In this document: in pieces, positions 1-7,319 of the stretch | Position numbering within the stretch: the stretch's first letter is position 1 | Layout: each line of letters begins with the position of its first letter | DNA from: an uncultured Clostridia bacterium | Lineage (GTDB): Bacteria; Bacillota; Clostridia; TANB77; CAG-508 | Direction of reading: 5' to 3' | DNA: 14,665 bases | Assembly: GCA_948630815.1 (NCBI GenBank) | Contig: CAPIEU010000012.1 | Coordinates: 32,520-47,184 of the forward strand | Program-made: the position numbers and the translations under genes | Notes under the pieces: generated by a model | Database searches by the model: none | Told to the model about the DNA's origin: nothing | Seen by the model: only the letters and a program-made list of their open reading frames with translations

Positions 1-5
1 AAAAA

Positions 6-97
6 GGATAATGTGTTACATTTTTTGCGGAACGTCACACATTATCCAGAGCATAAGCACTTCGAAAAGTGTTTACTTTGTAATTATATACAAAGTA
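6..97. repeat. Three tandem hairpins upstream of integrase
   Basis: Three inverted repeats lie almost end to end. The first has perfect 11-base arms, GGATAATGTGT (6-16) and ACACATTATCC (37-47). The second has 8-base arms at 55-62 and 67-74 with one G-T wobble and a CGAA loop. The third has perfect 9-base arms, TACTTTGTA (74-82) and TACAAAGTA (89-97). None is followed by a strong T-run, so they do not look like plain terminators. Their position before an integrase gene suggests protein-binding sites for recombination or a structured leader, but the role is inferred. Confidence 0.6.
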
Positions 98-153
98 CCT
101 CTATTTTTCAAGTGTTTATGAAAATAAATTAAAGAAAAATGGAGGTATTTTTT

Positions 154-1395
154 ATGTCAGAAATTAATGTAAGAAAAAGAGGTCAAAAGTGGCAGTATCA
201 ATTTGAAGCTGCAAAAATCGAAGGAAAAAGAAAACAAATTACAAAGTCTGGTTTTAATACTAAAAAGGAAGCTCTTGATGCAGGTGTAAAAGCTCTCGCC
301 GAATATAATAATTCTGGGTTACATTTTGAACCATCAGAGATATCTGTATCAGATTACTTCGACTATTGGTATAAAAACTATGTAACATTAGAATTAAAAA
401 TAAATACACAACAATCTTATAAGAATTATATTGAAAATCACATCAAATCTAGTATAGGAATTTATAAATTAAAATCACTCACTCCTACTATTCTACAGGA
501 ATTTATAAATTCTAAATACATTAATGGTTTCAGTAAGAGTCATTTAACAAACCTTATGGGTGTTTTATCTGGTGCCTTAAAATATGCTGTGCATCCATGT
601 AACTTTATAAAAAGTAGTCCTATGCTATATGTCAAATTTCCAAAATACGAGCATTCTAAAACTGATGCAAACCATAAATATATAAAACCTGAGGAATTTG
701 AAAAAATAATAGACCGCTTCCCTTATGGCTCTACTTTTTATTTACCCATTATGATTGGTTATTATACTGGCTTTAGAATTGGAGAAACTTTAGGATTAAC
801 ATGGGATGATATCGATTTAGAAAATAAAAAAATATCAATAAATAAAATAATCTATTATAATGAAGATACTAAACTATGGTATTTTGGTACTCCTAAAACA
901 CCAACGAGTACAAGAACAATAGAAATAGGAAACACTTTACTCAATATTCTAAAAAAATATAAAAAGGATCAATTACAGAATAAATTAAAATATGGTTGCC
1001 ATTATACTTGTGTATATGAAGGAATTGAAATTATTGATAATAAAGAATATCGCCCTTTATATTTTTTGAAAGCAAATATTCCTTCTGGTACATTAAAAAA
1101 AGTGGAAATGGTATGTACAAAAGAAGATGGCGAAATTGTTACTCCTAATTCTTTCAAATATGCATCTAAAGTAATCAATTATGGTTTAGGTATAACATTT
1201 AACTACCATTCTTTAAGGCACACCCATGCAACTACTCTAATTGAAAATGGAGCAGAAATAAAAGATGTTCAAGTTAGACTAGGTCATGCCAATATAGAAA
1301 CCACTTATAATACTTATGTGCATCATACAGAAAAAATGAGTAATAATTCCGTAGAAATATTTGAAAAAGCTGTAAGTCAAAATAAGAGTCATTAA
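154..1395 (+). CDS. int: Tyrosine recombinase / phage-type integrase
   Basis: This 413-residue site-specific tyrosine recombinase would integrate and excise a mobile element by strand exchange at attachment sites. It has an N-terminal arm-type DNA-binding region (about 3-50, starting INVRKRGQKWQYQFEA), a SAM-like core-binding domain (about 65-165) and a C-terminal catalytic domain. The full catalytic set is visible: Arg208 in TGFRIGETLGLTW, Lys248 in TPKTPTSTRT, His352 and Arg355 in YHSLRHTHAT, His378 in RLGHANIETT and the Tyr388 nucleophile in NTYVHH. The ATG at 154 is chosen because GGAGG at 141-145 sits correctly before it. An in-frame ATG at 139 overlaps that ribosome site and would lack its own. 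Length is normal for Tn916/phage-type integrases. Its 3' end faces rlmD, as expected when int lies at the end of an element reaching left out of the window. No excisionase gene is visible. Confidence 0.95.
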   Translation: MSEINVRKRGQKWQYQFEAAKIEGKRKQITKSGFNTKKEALDAGVKALAEYNNSGLHFEPSEISVSDYFDYWYKNYVTLELKINTQQSYKNYIENHIKSSIGIYKLKSLTPTILQEFINSKYINGFSKSHLTNLMGVLSGALKYAVHPCNFIKSSPMLYVKFPKYEHSKTDANHKYIKPEEFEKIIDRFPYGSTFYLPIMIGYYTGFRIGETLGLTWDDIDLENKKISINKIIYYNEDTKLWYFGTPKTPTSTRTIEIGNTLLNILKKYKKDQLQNKLKYGCHYTCVYEGIEIIDNKEYRPLYFLKANIPSGTLKKVEMVCTKEDGEIVTPNSFKYASKVINYGLGITFNYHSLRHTHATTLIENGAEIKDVQVRLGHANIETTYNTYVHHTEKMSNNSVEIFEKAVSQNKSH

Positions 1396-1410
1396 GGCTC
1401 TTATTTTTTT
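1381..1410 (+). terminator. Rho-independent terminator of int (bidirectional)
   Basis: Perfect 8-base arms AATAAGAG (1381-1388) and CTCTTATT (1398-1405) are followed by a run of T to 1410. The int stop codon lies in the loop. The reverse complement has a shorter T-run, so the hairpin could also end rlmD transcripts arriving from the right. Confidence 0.8.
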
Positions 1411-1418
1411 ACATATAA

Positions 1419-1458
1419 TTGTCAACTGCATAAAGTTTTGGTTGACAAACGGTTGACA
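1419..1458. repeat. GTTGAC repeat cluster, possible attachment region
   Basis: An 8-base inverted pair, TTGTCAAC (1419-1426) and GTTGACAA (1441-1448), overlaps an 8-base direct repeat, GGTTGACA at 1440-1447 and 1451-1458, with an 11-base period. The cluster sits between the int terminator and the 3' end of rlmD, where a tyrosine-integrase element normally ends. An att site or Int/Xis binding site is an inference; the partner att site is not in the window. Confidence 0.4.
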
Positions 1459-1492
1459 TTTACAACATTTTTACCATTAAAAATTGCTATAA

Positions 1493-2866
1493 CTATTGAT
1501 TTTTCAATGTTAGAAGTGTAACAGTTTCGATATGGCTCGTATATGGAAACATATCTAAGGTTTGAATTTCTTTTATTTCATATAGTTCTTCAAATTCTTT
1601 TAAGTCACGTACTAATGTTGCTGGATTACAACTAATGTAAATAAATCTTTCTGGTTTTAATCGTATAATATTGTTTATCGTATGTTTATCAAGTCCTTTT
1701 CTTGGTGGATCAACAAAAACAACATTTGGCCTTGTTGCTTCTTTACTTAAAACTTTATCTAAAACTTGTTCAACATCTCCACAATAGAATTTCATATTAT
1801 CTATTTTATTTAGTTCTGCATTTCTTTTTGCATCTTCTATTGCCTGTTCCACTATTTCAATTCCATAAACTTGTCTTACATATGGAGATGCAAAGGTTCC
1901 AATAGTTCCTATTCCACAATATAAATCAAGTACAATATCTTCTTTTGTTAGATTTGCTTTATTTATAGCTAAATTATATAATTTTTCAGTCTGTATAGGA
2001 TTTATTTGATAAAAAGATAATGGTGAAATATTAAATATAAAATTTCCTAACCTATCTTGTATATACCCATTTCCATATAAAATAACATTTTCATTTCCCA
2101 TAATTACATTTGTACTTCTTTGATTTATATTTTTTACAATTGTTTTAATATTGGAAAACTTGCTTTTTAAACTTTCTATAAGTCTATCTTCCTTTGGAAT
2201 TTTTCTTTCATTTGTTACAAGTATGCACATAACCTCATTTGTACGAAGTCCTACTTTTATAACAATATGTCTTATAGCTCCTTTTCGTGTTTTTTCATTA
2301 TAAGCTGAAATTTTATTCTCTTTCATAAATGTAATTATGAATTTAGCAATTTGTTCAGAAATTGGCATTTGTATTGCACATGAAGTAAGTTCAATAATTT
2401 CATGTGATCTCTCAGCATATACCCCTATTACAATATCTCCATTTGTATTATATCCTATAGGATATTGAGCCTTATTACGATAAAAAAATGGTTTCTCCAT
2501 TCCAATAGTATCTTTAACTTTTACCTTTTGTTTTAAGGTTTTATCAATTAAATTTTGAACATTTTTTCTTTTCAATTCTAATGTATCTTCATATTTCATA
2601 TGTCTTAGATTACATCCACCACATCTTTTATATGTGTTACAGTCACTTTCAACTCTTGAATTTGATTTTTCTATTATATCTATTATTTTTCCAAATGAAT
2701 GAGAAGAATTAACTTTTACAATTAATATTTTAACTTTTTCTCCTTTAATTGCTCCAGAAATAAATATGGTATAATTATCAATTTTAGCAATTCCTTCTCC
2801 TTCATATCCATTATCAATTATATCTACTATATATTCTTTATTTTTTTCAACTGGTATATTATTCAT
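1493..2866 (-). CDS. rlmD: 23S rRNA (uracil-5-)-methyltransferase, RlmD/RlmCD family
   Basis: This 457-residue enzyme is predicted to transfer a methyl group from S-adenosylmethionine to C5 of uracil in 23S rRNA. Domains in order are an N-terminal TRAM RNA-binding domain (about 5-65), a [4Fe-4S] cluster site with Cys76, Cys82, Cys85 (CNTYKRCGGC) and Cys163, a central RNA-binding part, and a Rossmann methyltransferase domain. SAM motif I is VLDLYCGIGTIG (about 312-323). VFVDPPRKGLD follows near 383-393. YISCNPATLVRD holds the Cys413 nucleophile, and the closing TSHIETV holds the probable general base Glu447. All hallmark residues are present and the length is typical. ATG at 2866 follows TTGGAG. 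It is convergent with int. RlmCD (dual-site) and RlmD members cannot be told apart here. This is a core gene and probably chromosomal flank. Confidence 0.95.
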   Translation of the reverse strand: MNNIPVEKNKEYIVDIIDNGYEGEGIAKIDNYTIFISGAIKGEKVKILIVKVNSSHSFGKIIDIIEKSNSRVESDCNTYKRCGGCNLRHMKYEDTLELKRKNVQNLIDKTLKQKVKVKDTIGMEKPFFYRNKAQYPIGYNTNGDIVIGVYAERSHEIIELTSCAIQMPISEQIAKFIITFMKENKISAYNEKTRKGAIRHIVIKVGLRTNEVMCILVTNERKIPKEDRLIESLKSKFSNIKTIVKNINQRSTNVIMGNENVILYGNGYIQDRLGNFIFNISPLSFYQINPIQTEKLYNLAINKANLTKEDIVLDLYCGIGTIGTFASPYVRQVYGIEIVEQAIEDAKRNAELNKIDNMKFYCGDVEQVLDKVLSKEATRPNVVFVDPPRKGLDKHTINNIIRLKPERFIYISCNPATLVRDLKEFEELYEIKEIQTLDMFPYTSHIETVTLLTLKNQ

Positions 2867-2900
2867 ATATATACTCCAATCAACTTATATATTTATTTAT

Positions 2901-2929
2901 ATAATAACATATTGTTAATTTCTATGCAA
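2901..2929 (-). promoter_or_regulatory. Promoter of rlmD
   Basis: On the minus strand, TTGCAT (2924-2929) and TATTAT (2901-2906) are separated by 17 bases, about 35 bases before the rlmD start. This fits a sigma-A type promoter. Confidence 0.55.
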
Positions 2930-2990
2930 TAATACTTGCTTCTTTCTTATGTTTAACTTTAATTCTATAGTTTCATATATTTTTTATTTA

Positions 2991-2999
2991 TGCTATACT
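2991..2999 (+). promoter_or_regulatory. Extended -10 promoter of the endonuclease gene
   Basis: TGCTATACT (2991-2999) matches an extended -10 element and lies 31 bases before the ATG at 3031. A weak -35 (TTCATA) lies 16 bases before TATACT. The ribosome site AAGGAAGG follows at about 3016-3023. Confidence 0.5.
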
Positions 3000-3030
3000 A
3001 TTTTTAAAATAAAAAAAGGAAGGATTAAAT

Positions 3031-3765
3031 ATGGCTAGAAAAAATAATAAGAAATTTGTAATAGAATTAATTGTTTTGGTCTTTTTTGCTATCATTGTAG
3101 GAATTACAGCTCTTTATAATACAGATACAAATACTCTTTCAACTTCAAATATTGCTTATTCATTTAACATAGTGGAGGTTCCTAAATACACTTCAGCTCC
3201 ATATGTTGTTATTAATAACAATATTCCTAATTTTACTGAAAATGATTATACCACCAATCCTTTTGAGAAATATAGCAAATTAGATGTTTTTGGTAGATGT
3301 GGTGTTGCATATGCAAATATTTGCAAAGAAATTATGCCTAATGAAGAGGAAAAAAGAGAAGCTATTGGTAGTATAAAGCCATCAGGTTGGCAAACAATAC
3401 GATATAATGAATTGATTGATGGAAATTATTTATATAATCGCTGTCATTTAATTGGATACCAGTTAGCAGGTGAAAATGCTAATAAAAAAAATCTAATTAC
3501 TGGTACTAGATATATGAATGTAAATGGAATGTTACCTTTTGAAAATACAGTTGCTAATTATATTAAGAAAAATCAAAATAATCATGTTTTATATAGAGTT
3601 ACTCCAATTTTTGAGGGAAATAACCTTGTTGCAAATGGTGTTCAAATGGAGGCTTACTCTATTGAAGATAATGGTATAGGGGTTTGTTTCAATGTGTATG
3701 TTTATAACGTTCAGCCAGGTATTAATATAGATTATTCAAATGGGAATAGTACAAGAAAAAATTAG
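3031..3765 (+). CDS. Membrane-anchored DNA/RNA non-specific endonuclease (EndA/NucA-like)
   Basis: This 244-residue protein belongs to the beta-beta-alpha-metal DNA/RNA non-specific endonuclease family and should cut nucleic acid outside the membrane. Residues about 9-28 form one hydrophobic segment, so it is anchored or secreted. The nuclease domain spans about 75-230. The catalytic motif is NRCHLIGYQL (136-145), with His139 as general base; DRGH of EndA-type enzymes is NRCH here. ENANKKNLITGTRYMN (148-163) supplies the expected metal-site Asn163. The conserved ends VLYRVTPIFEG and YNVQPGI are present. Relatives act in DNA uptake, DNA scavenging or biofilm degradation, but no competence gene is nearby, so the role here is open. 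It has its own promoter and terminator and is divergent from rlmD. Confidence 0.9.
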   Translation: MARKNNKKFVIELIVLVFFAIIVGITALYNTDTNTLSTSNIAYSFNIVEVPKYTSAPYVVINNNIPNFTENDYTTNPFEKYSKLDVFGRCGVAYANICKEIMPNEEEKREAIGSIKPSGWQTIRYNELIDGNYLYNRCHLIGYQLAGENANKKNLITGTRYMNVNGMLPFENTVANYIKKNQNNHVLYRVTPIFEGNNLVANGVQMEAYSIEDNGIGVCFNVYVYNVQPGINIDYSNGNSTRKN

Positions 3766-3807
3766 AGTGTAAAATAGTATTTTTCAATCTTTTATGTTAT
3801 AATTTTT

Positions 3808-3841
3808 TATATGACTAACAATTAAATCATATATTTTTTTT
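3808..3841 (+). terminator. Rho-independent terminator of the endonuclease gene
   Basis: Perfect 7-base arms TATATGA (3808-3814) and TCATATA (3827-3833) are followed by eight T residues. It lies 43 bases after the endonuclease stop. Confidence 0.65.
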
Positions 3842-3846
3842 AGAAT

Positions 3847-4488
3847 TTACTTTATATCCATAACTTCCTGCTCATAATATTCATGCTCTATTTTCTTTCC
3901 TAAATCTGTACTCACATTAGCTTTATCTATAAAATAACTTATTGTACTATTTTTAAATTTATCTTCATACGATATCTTTATATACGAAATTGCTGTTAGT
4001 CCTATATCAAACTCAAATCCATTTTCAACTAAATCATTATTTACTATCTCTTCAACATTTGTTATATGATTACATACAAATTCATCACAAAATGCTATCA
4101 GTCCTACTGGTTTACCTATATATGACTTTATATATATATTTATGGGAATTTTTGTATCAAGTTGATTTTCAAAATTATATATATGTAAAAAGCTATATAC
4201 GTCAATATTCACATTATATATTGGACCACCATTATTATAAATTTCAATTCTATTAGTTTCCATATACTCTTCATCTCTTATATAGTTGATTTCTATATTA
4301 CTTAATATATTAATTTCTTCTATTTCAATTTGTTTTTTTGAAATACTATTTGCTATAACTGCTATACTAATAGTTACAAGAGTTAAGACTATTTTTGATA
4401 TAAAATCTATTATTGGTTCATTTTGTTTTAATATTTTATTTATCGTTTCTATATTTGTTTTTATATTTATTTTTTTAATTTTCTTCAT
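3847..4488 (-). CDS. Hypothetical single-TM membrane protein
   Basis: I do not recognise this 213-residue protein. The N-terminus is very basic (MKKIKKINIK). One hydrophobic helix spans about 28-48 (FISKIVLTLVTISIAVIANS). The remainder, about 60-205, is polar, rich in Ile, Asn and Glu, with short alternating stretches that suggest a beta-rich domain. NNGGPIYNVNIDVYSF (about 105-120) resembles motifs seen in small membrane-linked beta-sandwich proteins, but this is only an impression. The ribosome site before ATG 4488 is weak (AAGGA, far upstream). It is convergent with the endonuclease gene and separated from dinD by a bidirectional terminator, so it is probably transcribed alone. Coding nature is supported by the uninterrupted length and by the coherent helix. 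Confidence 0.6.
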   Translation of the reverse strand: MKKIKKINIKTNIETINKILKQNEPIIDFISKIVLTLVTISIAVIANSISKKQIEIEEINILSNIEINYIRDEEYMETNRIEIYNNGGPIYNVNIDVYSFLHIYNFENQLDTKIPINIYIKSYIGKPVGLIAFCDEFVCNHITNVEEIVNNDLVENGFEFDIGLTAISYIKISYEDKFKNSTISYFIDKANVSTDLGKKIEHEYYEQEVMDIK

Positions 4489-4583
4489 ATTTTTCTATTA
4501 TCCTTATATGTTAATATAAGTCAAAACTAATTGTTAATTAATTATTTTCATTTTTATAGTATGCTTACTTGCAAATTTTTACA

Positions 4584-4616
4584 AAAAAATCAACCATTTT
4601 ACTGATTGATTTTTTT
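4584..4616. terminator. Bidirectional terminator downstream of dinD
   Basis: Perfect 10-base arms AAAAAATCAA (4584-4593) and TTGATTTTTT (4606-4615) give a T-run on both strands. On the minus strand it lies about 220 bases beyond the restored dinD stop and ends transcripts before the orphan membrane gene. Confidence 0.7.
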
Positions 4617-4635
4617 ATCAATTCTGTTCAATTTA

Positions 4636-4721
4636 GTTCGAACATATACTTCGTTGGTGCGAACAACGTAGATATCTACAACTTTTTTTCACACCTTTAA
4701 CGATTGATACAAATATCAATC
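4636..4721. repeat. Palindrome cluster in the gap 4489-4832
   Basis: The 344-base gap between the orphan membrane gene and the dinD remnant holds no gene. It contains GTTCGAAC (4636-4643), the pair CGTTG (4652-4656) / CAACG (4664-4668), a 12-base perfect palindrome GTAGATATCTAC (4668-4679), and a hairpin GATTGATA (4702-4709) / TATCAATC (4714-4721). GTTCG and CGAAC (4660-4664) can also pair across the CGTTG hairpin. The role is unknown; operator or recombination sites are possible. Confidence 0.45.
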
Positions 4722-4832
4722 AATTTATTGTTTTTACTTTAACATAAAGTTTATGAATTTTCAAGTATTTTTGAAGAAATATTTTTAATAAAAACTATTA
4801 TTACATTGTTATATTACAACATAAACTAATAT

Positions 4833-5670
4833 TCATTTCTTTTTCAAACTTTTATTATTTTCTTTTTCTAATTGTTTCAAACTCTTTTTAGGTGTAGGTA
4901 ATTCTTCTGGCATAGTTCCGACCAGCTTCTTTAATTGCTTTTCTAACTATTTTTCCAATTCTATTATGTGTATTACAAGCATCTTTTTCTGTTTGTATGT
5001 TATCTTTTTTTAACTTTTCTTCTGTTTGAGATATCCTAAATAAATTTGCAATCAGTTCTGTACTTCCCATATTATCTAAAATATCTTCTCTATATCTTAA
5101 TCCTTTTCTTTTAGCAATATCATCCGCTGTCTCTCCATTATATAAACCTTTATAACCTGCATTATGAAATTTATCAAAATTCTTAACTCCTGAATTTTTT
5201 GCTGTTTGATTAAGTGAATAATTGCCTTTTCTAGTTAAATTTCTTTGATAAAATCTTTTTTCATCTTCTGTTAATTCACTATATTCTTTTTCACTAATTT
5301 CTTGCTTTCTAGTTTGAACAGCAAAATATGTTTGAGCAAGAGCAATAACTTTTTTTCTAGAGTCTCCATTTTGAGCTATTAAATAGCAAGCATAACGGGT
5401 TAATTTATAATCTAAAATTGTTTTCTCTGCTCCCTTAGGCATTTTTATCGTTTTACTGACATCAGTAAAATGTTCAAACACAGTAATATCACTATTTTCG
5501 CAAGATGTTTTTGCTTTACCAAGTATTTTTTCAAAATTTTGCCACTTTGAATATTGTAGAATAGACATAAGCTCTCTAGCATACCAAAATTCAATTCCGT
5601 TTTCATCAATGTGTTTTATATCTTCAAAAGTTTTATTATTATAATTTTCATTTTTATCTATTTTATTCAT
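4833..5670 (-). pseudogene. dinD: DinD-family protein with C-terminal frameshift
   Basis: This matches DNA damage-inducible protein D (BRO-N-like family). E. coli DinD is SOS-induced and is reported to antagonise RecA filaments. The N-terminal BRO-N-like domain (about 15-115) includes WYARELMSILQYSKWQNFEK and LTRYACYLIAQNGD. LAQTYFAVQTRKQE, HNAGYKGLYNGETADDI, DNMGSTELIANLFRISQTE and a THNRIGKIVRKAIKEAG segment follow in family order. After EAG (minus strand, about 4921) the frame carries an extra base: GGT-C-GGA-ACT. As written the protein ends at 4888 with RNYARRITYT (260 residues). Skipping one base restores GTMPEELPTPKKSLKQLE, the family's conserved C-terminus, ending at a TGA at 4833. It may be a pseudogene, a tolerated truncation, a sequencing error or, less likely, a slippage site. 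The family assignment is firm. GGAG precedes the ATG at 5670. Confidence 0.85.
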
Positions 5671-5760
5671 TGCAAATCATCTCCATTTTTAATATGTTTA
5701 ATTTTACTATATTTTTTTACAATTTACAAGATATATTTACAAAAATTTGTTTTGATATTT

Positions 5761-5789
5761 TAGACATTTATGATAAAATATGGTATAAT
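5761..5789 (+). promoter_or_regulatory. Promoter of the DUF2130 gene
   Basis: TAGACA (5761-5766) and a perfect TATAAT (5784-5789) are separated by 17 bases, 55 bases before the start codon. A second candidate, TTGACG (5801-5806), lies closer but has a poorer -10. The strong ribosome site GAGGAGGG is at 5832-5839. Confidence 0.65.
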
Positions 5790-5844
5790 ATAATAAAGTA
5801 TTGACGTTTTATAAAAAATATTTAAATATACGAGGAGGGTTACT

Positions 5845-7221
5845 ATGAAAAATGTTAAAGTATCAATAATTGATGAAAACACATTATCTTTATTAGAAGA
5901 TGCAAAAAAAGGAGATACAATATCTTTAAAAGATTTACATGAGCTTGATATTGATAAGTCTAACATTAGTGATATTGTAAAATCTAAAATTAAATCAGAC
6001 GTAGAGCAAGAATTAAAAAAGCTAGAAAAACAATTACTTGATGAAAAAGAAAAGGATTTGCAAGTTGCTATTTTGCAAAAAGAAAAAGAGTTAAAAGCTC
6101 AAATGGAAGGAGCAACAAAAGAAGAATATGAAAAGCATAATGAAGAATTAAGCGAACTAAAAGTTAAATTAGAAAAATTAACATTAGAAAATAAAACATT
6201 AAAAGCTCAATCAAAAAAAGATATAGAATTAGCCACTACAACTATTGAATCAAAATATCAAAAAGATATTTTAGACAAAGATTATGCTATTAAGAAATTA
6301 AAAGACGAGAAAGAAACGATTGAAGAAAATACAAAAAATAAAATGCTATTAGAATTTACAGAAAAAGAGAATGAGTATAAAGCTGAATTAAGTACTAAAA
6401 ATAAGGAAATTGATTTGTTAAAAGATATGAGATTAAAACAAAGTACGAAAATGCTTGGAGAAACACTTGAAAAGCATTGTGATATAGCATTTGAACAAAT
6501 TCGTATGGCATTACCTGAAACTGTGCAATTTGGTAAAGATACTAAAGCAACAGAAGGTTCACTTGGAGATCGTATTTATAGAGAATTTGATAGTGAAGGA
6601 AATGAAGTTTTATCTATAATGTTTGAAATGAAAAATGAAGCAGATGAAACAAAAACTAAACATAAAAATGAAGATTTCTTGAAAGAATTAGACAAAGATA
6701 GAAATCAAAAAAAGTGTGAATATGCTGTACTTGTTAGTTTGCTTGAAAAAGACAACGATATGTATGATGGAATCTATACCGTTCCATCTTCGAAATACAA
6801 AGATATGTTTATTATTCGACCACAAGACTTTACTAAAATTATTATGTGGCTACGTAAAGTATGTGAAAAAATTGCTTCAACTAGAACAGAGCTTGCAGTT
6901 GTTCGTAATTATAATGTTGATGTAGCAAATTTTGAAGAAAAATTTAATGAAGTTCGTGATAAATTTGGTAAGCATTATATTTCTGCTGTTAACAAACATA
7001 ATAGTGCTATTGATGAAATTGATAAAACTATTAAAAATTTAATGAAAATGCGTGACTTTTTAACAGGAAGTGATAAACAATTGAAACTTGCATTAAATGA
7101 TTTAGATGATTTAACGGTAAAAAAGCTTGCTAAAAATAGCCCTGCTATATTGGCAGCAACAAAAGAAAATGAACAAAAGAGTAAGAAAGGTAAAAATAGT
7201 AGTAACAAAGGAGGCAAATAG
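5845..7221 (+). CDS. DUF2130 family coiled-coil protein, possible nuclease fold
   Basis: This 458-residue protein fits the DUF2130 family, whose biochemical role I do not know to be established. Residues about 45-200 are a long Lys/Glu-rich coiled coil (for example ELKKLEKQLLDEKEKDLQ). The globular domain, about 200-345, has the blocks LGETLEKHCDIAFEQIR, GSLGDRIYREFDSEGNEVLS, IMFEMKNEADETKTKHKNED, DRNQKKCEYAVLVSLLE and MFIIRPQDFT. Asp242, Glu261 and Lys263 (FEMK) could form a D-ExK active site of PD-(D/E)XK nuclease type; that is my inference. A basic tail ends in KKGKNSSNKGG. Its start is set by GAGGAGGG before ATG 5845. It is divergent from dinD across 174 bases, so the two may share control, and convergent with the TnpV-mob module. 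Confidence 0.85.
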   Translation: MKNVKVSIIDENTLSLLEDAKKGDTISLKDLHELDIDKSNISDIVKSKIKSDVEQELKKLEKQLLDEKEKDLQVAILQKEKELKAQMEGATKEEYEKHNEELSELKVKLEKLTLENKTLKAQSKKDIELATTTIESKYQKDILDKDYAIKKLKDEKETIEENTKNKMLLEFTEKENEYKAELSTKNKEIDLLKDMRLKQSTKMLGETLEKHCDIAFEQIRMALPETVQFGKDTKATEGSLGDRIYREFDSEGNEVLSIMFEMKNEADETKTKHKNEDFLKELDKDRNQKKCEYAVLVSLLEKDNDMYDGIYTVPSSKYKDMFIIRPQDFTKIIMWLRKVCEKIASTRTELAVVRNYNVDVANFEEKFNEVRDKFGKHYISAVNKHNSAIDEIDKTIKNLMKMRDFLTGSDKQLKLALNDLDDLTVKKLAKNSPAILAATKENEQKSKKGKNSSNKGGK

Positions 7222-7279
7222 TATAGGAACGAAGATACAATAAATTAAATTTATTATACATATAACTAATTTTAAATAT

Positions 7280-7314
7280 CAAAGCGAATGAGAGTAAAAA
7301 TCTCATCCGCTTTG
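7280..7314. terminator. Hairpin between convergent DUF2130 and tnpV genes
   Basis: Arms CAAAGCGAATGAGA (7280-7293) and TCTCATCCGCTTTG (7301-7314) pair over 14 bases with one mismatch. It lies between the convergent stops and would serve both strands. The flanking T-runs are weak, so termination efficiency is uncertain. Confidence 0.6.
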
Positions 7315-7319
7315 TCAAT

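Noticed and set aside
139..153. Upstream ATG for the integrase
   Set aside because: It overlaps the GGAGG that serves the ATG at 154 and has no ribosome site of its own.
1702..1905. Leu-rich open frames opposite rlmD, and similar frames opposite the orphan gene, DUF2130, mobV and the GNAT genes
   Set aside because: They are antisense shadows of well-supported genes, with low-complexity composition and no ribosome sites.
4638..4652. LexA (SOS) box near CGAACATATACTTCG
   Set aside because: It differs from the Gram-positive consensus CGAAC-4-GTTCG by an extra base and a changed half-site, and it lies downstream of dinD rather than at its promoter.
5801..5829. TTGACG-17-AAATAT as main DUF2130 promoter
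   Set aside because: The -10 is poor compared with the TAGACA-17-TATAAT just upstream; kept only as a possible secondary site.
5760..5966. Minus-strand frame at the DUF2130 promoter
   Set aside because: It overlaps the promoter and start of DUF2130, with a hydrophobic AT-rich composition expected from noise.
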